This document shows, in pieces, positions 1 to 8,169 of a stretch of 64,000 nt of DNA (its first letter is position 1; every line of letters begins with the position of its first letter). The translations under genes and the position numbers were made by a program. The notes under the pieces are model-generated. The model saw nothing but the letters and a program-made list of their open reading frames with translations. It was not told where the DNA came from and searched no databases. Source of the stretch: an uncultured Altererythrobacter sp. (GTDB taxonomy: Bacteria; Pseudomonadota; Alphaproteobacteria; Sphingomonadales; Sphingomonadaceae); assembly GCA_947492235.1 (NCBI GenBank), contig CANLLZ010000001.1, positions 434,001 to 498,000 of the forward strand, in the 5' to 3' direction.

Positions 1-173
1 ACCTGATCGGGATGGAACGGCGTGGCCGCGTCGACGTCGCTTACGGGCACGCCAAGCAGCGTGTCACGCACCGCGCCGCCGACCCAGCGGATATTGTCCG
101 CGCCGAGCGCACGCACGAGCGCAGCGAGGTCTTCGCGCTGGGTCCAGTCTGCTTTGGGTAACTCTGCCACCAT
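1..173 (-). CDS. cca: CCA tRNA nucleotidyltransferase, N-terminal fragment cut by the window edge
   Basis: Only the first 57 codons are present, read leftward from an ATG at 173. The protein begins MVAELPKADW and carries RWVGGAVRDTLLG followed by DVDAAT, the typical head of the class II CCA-adding / poly(A) polymerase nucleotidyltransferase fold. There GG(A)VRD is the nucleotide-binding signature and DxD supplies metal ligands. The enzyme adds or repairs the 3' CCA of tRNAs. It lies downstream of the CoA pyrophosphatase and DUF1285 genes on the same strand, an order I recall as common in sphingomonads. A palindromic repeat sits in the 113-base gap upstream. The C-terminus lies outside the window. 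Confidence 0.9.
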   Translation of the reverse strand, partial: MVAELPKADWTQREDLAALVRALGADNIRWVGGAVRDTLLGVPVSDVDAATPFHPDQ

Positions 174-178
174 AAACC

Positions 179-271
179 CCGTTCGCCCTGAGCCTGTCGA
201 AGGGCCGCCTTTTACTTCGGAGACTGCGCTAGTAGAAAGTGCAGTGCTTCGACAAGCTCAGCACGAACGGG
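179..271. repeat. REP-like imperfect inverted repeat between nudix gene and cca
   Basis: The left arm at 179-206 reads ccgttcgccctgagcctgtc and continues gaagggcc. The right arm at 244-271 is its near reverse complement (gtgcttcgacaagctcagca, then cgaacggg). The arms are about 28 bases long, separated by 37 bases, with a few mismatches. I recognise this gttcg..ctgag..tgtcgaag type of sequence as a dispersed intergenic palindrome in sphingomonad genomes; that recognition is from memory. It occupies most of the space between the two minus-strand genes and could form a hairpin in their common transcript. Confidence 0.7.
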
Positions 272-286
272 AGCAGGGGGTTTGAT

Positions 287-889
287 CTATTTCTCGAACA
301 ACTCAGTCAGCCGCATCCGGCGCTGCAAGTTCGCGATGATCGCGGCGGTCACGCCCCAGATGCGATAGCCTTCATATTCCATCTCGAAGTAGGTCCGCTC
401 CGCGCCCTTCCATGTCACGGTGTTCGAACCATAATTGGAACAGTCGAACAGGATATCGAGCGGGACTTCGAACCAGCTTTCGACTTCGCCCGGATTGGGG
501 ACTAGTGGCAGGTCTGGCGGGATCACACCCAGCACCGGGGTCACGGCAAAACCGGTGCCGGTGACGTATTCGTCGCTCGCGCCGACAATCTGCACGTGGG
601 AGGGATGCATCGCCAGCTCCTCATGAGCCTCGCGCAAGGCGGCCTCCACGGCGTTCTCGCCCGCATCGAGCTTGCCGCCCGGAAAGGCGACCTGTCCGGG
701 ATGGCTGCGCATATCGCGCGGTCGCTGGGTCAGGATCACACCGGGCCGCTCGCGCTGGGTCACCGGGACAAGAACCGCGGCGGGGCGGGGGGAACGATCG
801 GCAAAGGCCTGGTCGGTCAGCAGGCCGGGCATTTCCTCGCCATGCCCGTCATCGAACACACGCTTCAGCCGGTCGAACAGGTCGTTCAT
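287..889 (-). CDS. CoA pyrophosphatase, NUDIX family (NudL/YeaB-like)
   Basis: A 200-residue NUDIX hydrolase. The Nudix box lies at about residues 71-93: GGKLDAGE, then REAHEEL, with the metal-binding RExxEE intact. The usual last glycine is alanine, as in E. coli NudL. Just before it, RPRDMRSHPGQVAFPGG is the UPF0035 signature that marks the CoA-pyrophosphatase branch. Such enzymes cleave CoA and acyl-CoA to phosphopantetheine and 3',5'-ADP and help limit oxidised CoA. The ATG at 889 overlaps the TGA of the upstream DUF1285 gene (ATGA), so translation is probably coupled. The cca gene follows after a palindromic repeat. Confidence 0.92.
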   Translation of the reverse strand: MNDLFDRLKRVFDDGHGEEMPGLLTDQAFADRSPRPAAVLVPVTQRERPGVILTQRPRDMRSHPGQVAFPGGKLDAGENAVEAALREAHEELAMHPSHVQIVGASDEYVTGTGFAVTPVLGVIPPDLPLVPNPGEVESWFEVPLDILFDCSNYGSNTVTWKGAERTYFEMEYEGYRIWGVTAAIIANLQRRMRLTELFEK

Positions 890-1434
890 GCAGGCAGCAG
901 CGAGAAGGTCGCGCCGCCGCTGGTAACCTGCCAGTCTTCGCCAGCAGCAAGCGCAATTTCGGCCAATTGCTCATAGGTCGACCGATTGAGCCGCGCCTCG
1001 CAACCGCGCCGCACGGCCAGATAGAGCGCGGGCCGCTCCGCATCGCCGCGCGCGATGATCGGGTGGTCGGGGCCGGCCACCACCAGCTCGTCGGTGTTCA
1101 GGCGGAAGGCGATGCTGCCATCGCGCTCCACCGCATCCACTGCGATAAAGGCGGCATCCTCCACCTCGATCCGCGATTTCTCGTAGGGCGTGACCAGACA
1201 GTGCTGGCCGCTGTCTTCTTTGATCAGCAGTCCGGCAAAGGCGCGGACCATGCTTTCGCGCTTGATGACCCCGCCATCGTGATACCACGTGCCGTCGGCA
1301 GCAATCCGCATCAGGCTCTCTGTCTCGGTCTCGGGCGTCCATGTCTCGACCGGCGGCAATTTGCGCAAAGCCACCTGCTCGGCAATCTGGCTGAGAGAAA
1401 GACCAGCGAGTTCGGGGGGTGGATCATAGGGCAT
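886..1434 (-). CDS. DUF1285 family protein
   Basis: 182 residues, soluble, with no signal peptide or membrane helix. It has the DUF1285 pattern: a DGTWYHDGGVIKR segment near residues 49-61, then CLVTPYEKSRIEVEDAAFIA around residues 79-98. The biochemical role of DUF1285 is not established; some structures show a pleckstrin-like fold. Its start overlaps nothing upstream and its stop overlaps the start of the CoA pyrophosphatase gene by four bases, forming an operon with nudix and cca. I infer a housekeeping role from this conserved company, not from any catalytic motif. Confidence 0.88.
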   Translation of the reverse strand: MPYDPPPELAGLSLSQIAEQVALRKLPPVETWTPETETESLMRIAADGTWYHDGGVIKRESMVRAFAGLLIKEDSGQHCLVTPYEKSRIEVEDAAFIAVDAVERDGSIAFRLNTDELVVAGPDHPIIARGDAERPALYLAVRRGCEARLNRSTYEQLAEIALAAGEDWQVTSGGATFSLLPA

Positions 1435-1465
1435 AGGGTCTGACTGTCAGAACCTTCCCTCGCGC

Positions 1466-2023
1466 TCAATCGTTCCCTTGGCCCGTATCACCCGCGTTCT
1501 GCGTGGCGGGCTGCCACGCTTCCAGCATTCCCTCTGCGGGCAGAATGGCGGGATTGGCGCTGCGGACCAGCAGGCGCGCGGGGTCATAGGGGCCGGGGCA
1601 GTGCCATCCTCCGGTATGCGCAGCGGTGAAATCCCACCGCCCGTAATATTCCGGATCGCCGATCATGACTTGCGGTAAAGCGGGGCGGTCACCGGCATTG
1701 GCCTCCAGCGCGCCAAGGCTTGCGCCCATCAGTGCCGTGCCGAAACCCTCGCTCTGTCGCGCGGGGATCACCGCAACCGGGCCAACCATGATAAGCGGAT
1801 GTTTGCGCCCCTCGGGATCGATCAGGGCGACCGGCCACAGCTGGATAGTGCCCGCCAGATAATCCTCATCATCCAGCACCGCGAAGCTCAAGCCGTCGAG
1901 CCACTGCGTGCCTTCACGGATACGATAGGCCGTACGCGCGCGTCGGTCCTCGCCAAAGCTGGCGTCGAGCAATTCTTCGACCATTGCCGGATCGATTGCG
2001 GACAGGGGGACGAGCGTAGCCAT
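1466..2023 (-). CDS. GNAT family N-acetyltransferase (YhbS-like)
   Basis: 185 residues. The central segment shows a GNAT acetyl-CoA site: LIMVGPVAVIPARQSEGFGTAL at roughly residues 78-99, where the usual Q/RxxGxG/A loop is represented by RQSEGFG. It most resembles the predicted N-acetyltransferase YhbS group. The substrate cannot be read from the sequence. It is a separate unit 31 bases upstream of the DUF1285 gene on the same strand, so cotranscription with DUF1285-nudix-cca is possible. A purine-rich stretch just ahead of the ATG (gctcctta read on the other strand) supports this start. Confidence 0.85.
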   Translation of the reverse strand: MATLVPLSAIDPAMVEELLDASFGEDRRARTAYRIREGTQWLDGLSFAVLDDEDYLAGTIQLWPVALIDPEGRKHPLIMVGPVAVIPARQSEGFGTALMGASLGALEANAGDRPALPQVMIGDPEYYGRWDFTAAHTGGWHCPGPYDPARLLVRSANPAILPAEGMLEAWQPATQNAGDTGQGND

Positions 2024-2100
2024 AAGGAGCGCGGCGCTAGTGCGCGCAGGCGCCTTTGTCGATCAAGTTCAGCTTGATGCAGCGCTAGGGGAAGTGCCGG

Positions 2101-3288
2101 TCAGCCAGGCATCAGCTGACGCAAACGCCCGTCATCGCCGTCTTCCAGCACATAGATTGCGCCGTCCGGCCCTTGCACCACTTCGCGCAGGCGCTCGCTC
2201 ATATCATAGCGCGCGGCCTCGACCGGCGCGGTGCCGTTCATTTCCAGCCGGATGAGTGCTTTGGTTTTCAGGCCTGCGATGATGGCATCGCCCTGCCAGT
2301 CCGCAAAGGCATCGCCGGAATAGAACAGGAAGTCGCCTGGCGCGATCACCGGTGTCCAGCCGATCTTGGGTGCTTCCAGATCGGGGCGCGTGTCGTTGTC
2401 GGGAATTTCCTTGCCGCTGTAACGGTCGCCTTCGGAGACCAGTGGCCAACCGTAATTCTTGCCCGCTTCCACCAGATTGAGCTCGTCGCCGCCTGCCGGG
2501 CCATGCTCCAGATCCCACAAACGGCCAGCGCTATCGAAGGCGAGGCCGAGAATGTTGCGGTGGCCGTAGGACCAGATTTCCTCGCCAATCGGATTGCCCG
2601 CTGCCGGCGTGCCGTCGAGGTTAAGGCGCACGATGGTGCCCAGCGTGTTGGTGTTGTCCTGTGCGGGGTCCAGTTTCTGCCGGTCGCCGCTGGCCACGAA
2701 CATGTGGCTTTCGTCAGGCGAGAACGCGATGCGGTGCGAATAATGGCCGCGACCGGTGACTTTGGGCGCCTGACGCCAGATCACGTCCAGACCTGCAACC
2801 GTGCACGCATCCGCCTCGGCGCAGACCAGAGTGCCGCGCCCGACCACCGCGCCGCGCGTGTCGTTATCGCCGGCCTCTGCCCAGCTGAGATAGATGGTTC
2901 GGCGGTCCAGCGTCGCGCTGCTTTCCGAAGGGAGGAAGGCAATGTCACCGAGGCCGCCCTGACCGCCAAAATCAACCTCCGGCATGCCGGTTACGGTGCC
3001 CATCCGGCCGGTCGCCGTATCGACGAACTTCATCGTGCCCGGCTTTTCGGTGATGAACAGCGTCGAGGTGCCCGGCGCGAAGGCTGCGGCCCACGGCTTG
3101 TCGAACGTGCCCATGTCGCGCACGGCGAAGGGGCCGACTGCCTCGGCCTCGGCCATTTCCATCGGTGCGGCGGCGGACGTCGATTGCGCCTCCACCGAGC
3201 TATCCCCGCCATAGGCACTGCCACAACTTGCGAGCAGCAGCGCGGCGGGGGAAAGAAGGGCGGAGCGGCTCAGGAGGTTCTGTGTCAT
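2101..3288 (-). CDS. PQQ-dependent sugar dehydrogenase, predicted lipoprotein
   Basis: 395 residues from the ATG at 3288. The N-terminus MTQNLLSRSALLS with lipobox LLASC (Cys22) predicts a lipid-anchored periplasmic protein. The body is a YliI/soluble-GDH type six-bladed propeller, with segments such as GGQGGLGDIAF, GHRNILGLAFD and LEHGPAGGDELN that line the PQQ/calcium site in this family. It would oxidise aldose sugars and pass electrons to the respiratory chain. A longer reading upstream is possible (to 3429) but would lose the signal peptide and run through rnhB. Its start codon overlaps the divergent rnhB start within one CATG. Confidence 0.9.
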   Translation of the reverse strand: MTQNLLSRSALLSPAALLLASCGSAYGGDSSVEAQSTSAAAPMEMAEAEAVGPFAVRDMGTFDKPWAAAFAPGTSTLFITEKPGTMKFVDTATGRMGTVTGMPEVDFGGQGGLGDIAFLPSESSATLDRRTIYLSWAEAGDNDTRGAVVGRGTLVCAEADACTVAGLDVIWRQAPKVTGRGHYSHRIAFSPDESHMFVASGDRQKLDPAQDNTNTLGTIVRLNLDGTPAAGNPIGEEIWSYGHRNILGLAFDSAGRLWDLEHGPAGGDELNLVEAGKNYGWPLVSEGDRYSGKEIPDNDTRPDLEAPKIGWTPVIAPGDFLFYSGDAFADWQGDAIIAGLKTKALIRLEMNGTAPVEAARYDMSERLREVVQGPDGAIYVLEDGDDGRLRQLMPG

Positions 3289-3937
3289 GAATGCTGCAAC
3301 GCCCGATACGGTTTCTGGTTTCCGCCCCGATGCGTTTTCTCTGCCGGAGCAGATCACCGCGGGTGTGGACGAGGCCGGGCGCGGGCCATTGGCCGGGCCG
3401 GTGGTGGCGGGGGCTGTGGTGCTGTGCAAGCCGCGACCTCAAGGGTTGGACGATTCGAAGAAGCTCACCGCCAAACGCCGCGCAGTGCTCGATGAAACGG
3501 TGCGGGCAAGATGCGCGTGGGCGGTCGGGGTGGTGGGTCCGGCAACGATCGACCGGATCAACATTTTCGCCGCAACCATGCTGGCCATGACCCTGGCAAC
3601 CGCGCGGCTGGAGGAGGTGTTGGGCCGCGCAATCGACCGAACGTTAATTGACGGTAATATGACTCCGCAGGGCCGTACCGAAGGCTGGTGCTGGCCCGCC
3701 TGCGCGATAGTGGGCGGCGACGCATTGGAACCGGCCATCAGCGCCGCGAGCATCGTGGCCAAGGAGTGGCGCGACCGCATGATGCTGGCTGCTGCGCGGG
3801 AATATCCCGCTTATAACTGGGAAAAGAACAAGGGCTACGGAACCCGCACGCATATGGAAGCATTGCGCCAATACGGACCCACACCGCTTCACCGTCGCAG
3901 CTTCGCGCCGGTCGCGCAGGCAGAGCTTTCCCTATGA
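3287..3937 (+). CDS. rnhB: Ribonuclease HII
   Basis: 216 residues, normal for the family. The catalytic head AGVDEAGRGPLAGPVVAGAV holds Asp28 and Glu29. DSKKL, INIFAATMLAM, the conserved SAASIVAK segment and the GYGTRTHMEAL...LHRRSF tail follow in the family order. The enzyme removes RNA, including single misincorporated ribonucleotides, from DNA duplexes. The first ATG (3287) is used here; it overlaps the divergent sugar dehydrogenase start, and the 20 residues before the catalytic head are variable in the family, so a slightly later start is possible. The stop overlaps the next gene by ATGA, indicating coupling to the SDR. Confidence 0.95.
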   Translation: MNAATPDTVSGFRPDAFSLPEQITAGVDEAGRGPLAGPVVAGAVVLCKPRPQGLDDSKKLTAKRRAVLDETVRARCAWAVGVVGPATIDRINIFAATMLAMTLATARLEEVLGRAIDRTLIDGNMTPQGRTEGWCWPACAIVGGDALEPAISAASIVAKEWRDRMMLAAAREYPAYNWEKNKGYGTRTHMEALRQYGPTPLHRRSFAPVAQAELSL

Positions 3938-4893
3938 CCGGTTTTACCTTTGACGATATCCCCGATTGCAGCGGGAAAACCGCGCTGGTGACAGGCGCCA
4001 ATACCGGCCTTGGCTACGCCATATCGGAAGCGCTCGCCCGCAAGGGAGCCGAGGTGATCCTCGCCTGCCGCGACGAGGAAAAGGGCGAGGCCGCCCGCGC
4101 GCGCATTGCGGAGATTGCGCCGGAGGCCACCACGCGCTTTCTTCAGCTGGATCTTGCCGATCTGGATTCCATCAAAGCAGCGGCGGCCAAGGCCAAGAAA
4201 GAAAAGCGGCTTGATCTGCTGATCAACAATGCAGGCATCATGGTGCCCCCGCTGCGTCTGGAAATGGGCGTGGAATCGCAATTTGCGGTCAACCATCTGG
4301 GCCATTTCGCGCTGACCGGTCTGCTGCTGAATAAGCTGACCGAGAGCGCCGGCAAAAAGGGCCATGCCCGCATCGTCAACCAGGCGAGCATCGCCCAGAA
4401 GGGCGCGCGGATCGACTTTGACAATCTGGACGGCAGCAAAGGCTATCTGCGCCAGAAATTTTACGGCCAGAGCAAACTTGCCAATCTGCTTTTCACCTTC
4501 GAGCTGGACCGCCGCCTGCGCGCTGCGCAATCTAACGTCAGCGCCTATGCTTGCCATCCGGGCATTGCCGGCACCGAACTGATGCGCAATCTCGGTCCGT
4601 TTGCCTTTATGGGCAAGGTGGTTGGTGCGGTGCTGAACAATCCGGACGAGGGCGCCTTGCCCGCACTGATGGCGGCGACTTCGCCCGATGTGGAGCCGGG
4701 CGGATATTACGGCCCTTACGGCTTGGCAGAAATCAGCGGGCGCAGCGCAGGCCGCGCCGTGGCCACAAGCACCGCGCGCGATCCGCTGCTGGCGGCGCGC
4801 TTGTGGGACACATCGATAGAGCTTACCGGGGTCGACCCGGGGCTGGCCCCTGATGCTGCCCCCGACTTGGGCGACATCTCTTCAGAAAGCTGA
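3934..4893 (+). CDS. Short-chain dehydrogenase/reductase, retinol dehydrogenase-like
   Basis: 319 residues. It has the Rossmann motif TGANTGLG near the N-terminus, followed by ACRDEEKGE (an arginine after the second strand suggests NADP(H)), NNAGIM, and the active-site YGQSKLAN giving Tyr-x-x-x-Lys. The extended form with a C-terminal tail matches the retinol dehydrogenase / WW-domain oxidoreductase-like SDRs common in bacteria. The substrate is unknown. Its ATG overlaps the rnhB stop (ATGA) and the antiporter gene follows 10 bases after its stop, so these three genes probably form one transcript. Confidence 0.87.
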   Translation: MTGFTFDDIPDCSGKTALVTGANTGLGYAISEALARKGAEVILACRDEEKGEAARARIAEIAPEATTRFLQLDLADLDSIKAAAAKAKKEKRLDLLINNAGIMVPPLRLEMGVESQFAVNHLGHFALTGLLLNKLTESAGKKGHARIVNQASIAQKGARIDFDNLDGSKGYLRQKFYGQSKLANLLFTFELDRRLRAAQSNVSAYACHPGIAGTELMRNLGPFAFMGKVVGAVLNNPDEGALPALMAATSPDVEPGGYYGPYGLAEISGRSAGRAVATSTARDPLLAARLWDTSIELTGVDPGLAPDAAPDLGDISSES

Positions 4894-4903
4894 AACACCT
4901 TTC

Positions 4904-5818
4904 ATGACCACTGCTATATTTCTGATCGTCATCGGCCTCATCGGCCTTGCGCTGGGCGGCGAATTGCTGGTGCGCGGGGCCGTGGGCATTGCCAAGGCGA
5001 TGGGCCTGTCCAATCTGCTGACCGGGATCATTATCGTCGGCATGGCGACCTCCATGCCCGAACTGGTCACCAGCGTAGAGGCTGCGCGAGCCGGTTCGCC
5101 GGAGATCGCGTGGGGCAACATCGTTGGTTCCAACATCGCCAACACCCTGCTGATCCTGGGCGCGACCGCGCTAATCGCGCCGATTGTGCTGACCGGGCTG
5201 GGCAAGCGCGATGCCGCTGCGGCGCTGGGCGCGACTGTTTTGCTGGCTGCGCTCGCCATTGCGCAGATCGGCTCGCTGTGGATCGGCGCGGCGCTGCTGG
5301 CTCTGCTGGTCATCTACATCATCTGGCGGATCAACCACCCGCGCGTGGCGGAGGAGGAAGACGAGAGCATCCCCAAGCTGCCGCTTGCGATCCCGCTGTT
5401 CGCGGGCGGAATGGCGGCGTTGATCTTCGGCGGGAAATGGCTGGTCGAAGGGGCGATTGCCATCGCCACCATTGCCGGCATGAGCGAAACCGTCATCGGG
5501 CTGACCGTGGTCGCCATCGGCACCTCGCTTCCCGAACTCGCCGCCTCTGCCGCTGCCGCATTCCGGGGCAAGCCGGGTCTGGCTGTCGGCAATGTGGTGG
5601 GCAGCAATATCTACAACATCTTCCTGATCGGTGGAGCGACCATGCTGATGGCGCCGATGGCCTTGCCGGCCGAGATTGCCGGTTTGCAGATGGCGGTGTT
5701 GCTGGGTTCGGCAGTGATGCTGTGGGTGCTGCTGTGGCGCGGCCATGCGATCGGGCGGGCGCTGGGCGGGGCTCTGCTGCTGGCCTTCAGCGCGAATATC
5801 GCTTTCACGCTGATGTAA
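4904..5818 (+). CDS. Calcium/sodium antiporter, CaCA family (YrbG-like)
   Basis: 304 residues from ATG 4904; an in-frame reading upstream would overlap the SDR gene. It is almost wholly hydrophobic, with about ten predicted helices in two homologous halves. Each half has the CaCA alpha-repeat: GMATSMPELV with GNIVGSNIANTLLILG, and AIGTSLPELA with GNVVGSNIYNIFLIGG. These conserved Glu and Asn residues bind Ca2+/Na+ in NCX structures. A short acidic loop (EEEDES) separates the halves. The protein probably exports Ca2+ in exchange for Na+ at the inner membrane. It closes the rnhB-SDR-antiporter group; the next gene has its own complex promoter. Confidence 0.92.
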   Translation: MTTAIFLIVIGLIGLALGGELLVRGAVGIAKAMGLSNLLTGIIIVGMATSMPELVTSVEAARAGSPEIAWGNIVGSNIANTLLILGATALIAPIVLTGLGKRDAAAALGATVLLAALAIAQIGSLWIGAALLALLVIYIIWRINHPRVAEEEDESIPKLPLAIPLFAGGMAALIFGGKWLVEGAIAIATIAGMSETVIGLTVVAIGTSLPELAASAAAAFRGKPGLAVGNVVGSNIYNIFLIGGATMLMAPMALPAEIAGLQMAVLLGSAVMLWVLLWRGHAIGRALGGALLLAFSANIAFTLM

Positions 5819-5849
5819 TTCATCCGAAATGCGAAGGCGCTGCGCCAAC

Positions 5850-6015
5850 GAGTCTTTTGCGCCACACCCCTTTATGTCGAGTCCGGCAAGTGGTCATGGA
5901 CTCAACATCTTGTGCCGGACACCTTTCGTTCCGCCTGAGCTTACGCCAAATTAACCATAAGCTGCGCAAAATCCTCCCTTGACGCGGAGTCCGCTTGGAC
6001 TCACCCTGTGGATAA
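5850..6015 (+). promoter_or_regulatory. ccrM regulatory region: five GANTC sites, TTGACG hexamer, DnaA box
   Basis: The 218-base gap before ccrM contains GANTC methylation sites at 5850-5854, 5879-5883, 5899-5903, 5987-5991 and 5998-6002. Five in 153 bases is about eight times the 1-in-256 expectation. A TTGACG -35-like hexamer lies at 5979-5984 with the last two sites just downstream. A perfect DnaA box (TGTGGATAA, reverse orientation) lies at 6007-6015, and a TTAACCAT sequence resembling a CtrA half-site starts at 5951. In Caulobacter, ccrM is controlled by CtrA and by methylation of GANTC sites in its own promoter, so autoregulation is a reasonable inference here. Confidence 0.7.
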
Positions 6016-7421
<1,406 letters not shown>

Positions 7422-7457
7422 TCCCGAACCGTGCCAAGAAAAGCTTGAAACAAGGTT

Positions 7458-7889
7458 ATGTTTGAACCCGTCCTCAAACAGCTCGTCGATTTCGACCGGC
7501 AGATTGTTATCCTCTCGAACTGGCGTCCGACCGAAGGCCCGCCCGGCTTCGTCGTGGAGTTCGAACCGGCCATCACGCGCGATGATTACGCGGAGCAGTG
7601 GGACGGGGTGATGGCAAAAATCTGGCACAGTGCGGGCAATCAGGGCCCCCCTCCAAGCTCGCTGAAGTTCAGCGATGATCGGAGGGAAATTACACGTTTC
7701 GTCTGTGAAGAACGGGGAGATCACTTTCTTGTCCATTTGACGGCGCGCGACCGCGAGTATTTCGAGCGCGACCGTCACAAACACGATCTCCCGGCAGATT
7801 ATCTGGACGCAATTTACAAGGCGATCCCCCGCCATCCCTTCTGGGACGATCCCGATGTGTACAAGGGCGTGCAAGTCCTAGTCGACTAG
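7458..7889 (+). CDS. Hypothetical protein, soluble
   Basis: 143 residues, starting MFEPVLKQLVDFDRQIVI. It is rich in charged and aromatic residues, with no signal peptide or membrane helix, and ends HPFWDDPDVYKGVQVLVD. It reads like a real globular protein (balanced Asp/Glu/Arg, Trp and Tyr present), whereas the overlapping minus-strand reading has the odd composition of an antisense shadow. It is divergent from the small membrane protein gene, with 36 bases between starts. I do not recognise the family. Confidence 0.6.
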   Translation: MFEPVLKQLVDFDRQIVILSNWRPTEGPPGFVVEFEPAITRDDYAEQWDGVMAKIWHSAGNQGPPPSSLKFSDDRREITRFVCEERGDHFLVHLTARDREYFERDRHKHDLPADYLDAIYKAIPRHPFWDDPDVYKGVQVLVD

Positions 7890-7978
7890 CTCCAGTCGTT
7901 CGATCGGCCATTGGATTTTCCTGCGCTTTTTGAGCGCTACAATCGGTTTGTTCGTTCAGTTTGATTTGCAACTCCCAC

Positions 7979-8057
7979 GTCATTCCCGCGGAGGCGGGAA
8001 CCCGGAATGGCGGGCTGTGCGCGCTTGCTCTGGGTCCCTGCTTTCGCGGGGATGACG
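7979..8057. repeat. Palindromic intergenic repeat (gtcatTCCCGCG..CGCGGGgatgac type)
   Basis: The left arm cgtcattcccgcggaggcgg plus gaaccc (7979-8004) is the imperfect reverse complement of gggtccctgctttcgcgggg plus atgacg (8032-8057). The left arm also contains its own small palindrome, cccgcggaggcggg. The element lies in the 280-base gap between the unknown gene at 7458 and folP. It resembles a REP-type element seen across alphaproteobacteria; this is recognised from memory. The rest of the gap (7890-7978 and 8058-8169) shows nothing else I can name. Confidence 0.7.
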
Positions 8058-8169
8058 AGGTTTAGCGGGCCGAGAGCTCGACATACTTGGCTCCCCTCCA
8101 GAACTTTCCCCCCTTGTCCCGCGTTCCATGTGTTCCATCCTGACGGCGATGCGCTAGGGAAGTCGGGCC

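Noticed and set aside
5951-5958. TTAACCAT upstream of ccrM as a full CtrA site
   Set aside because: Only one half of TTAA-N7-TTAAC is present, so it is noted as a half-site and not called separately.
7422-7874. Upstream extension of the small minus-strand membrane protein to 228 codons
   Set aside because: The plus-strand gene at 7458-7889 has a more protein-like composition; the extension shows no domain.
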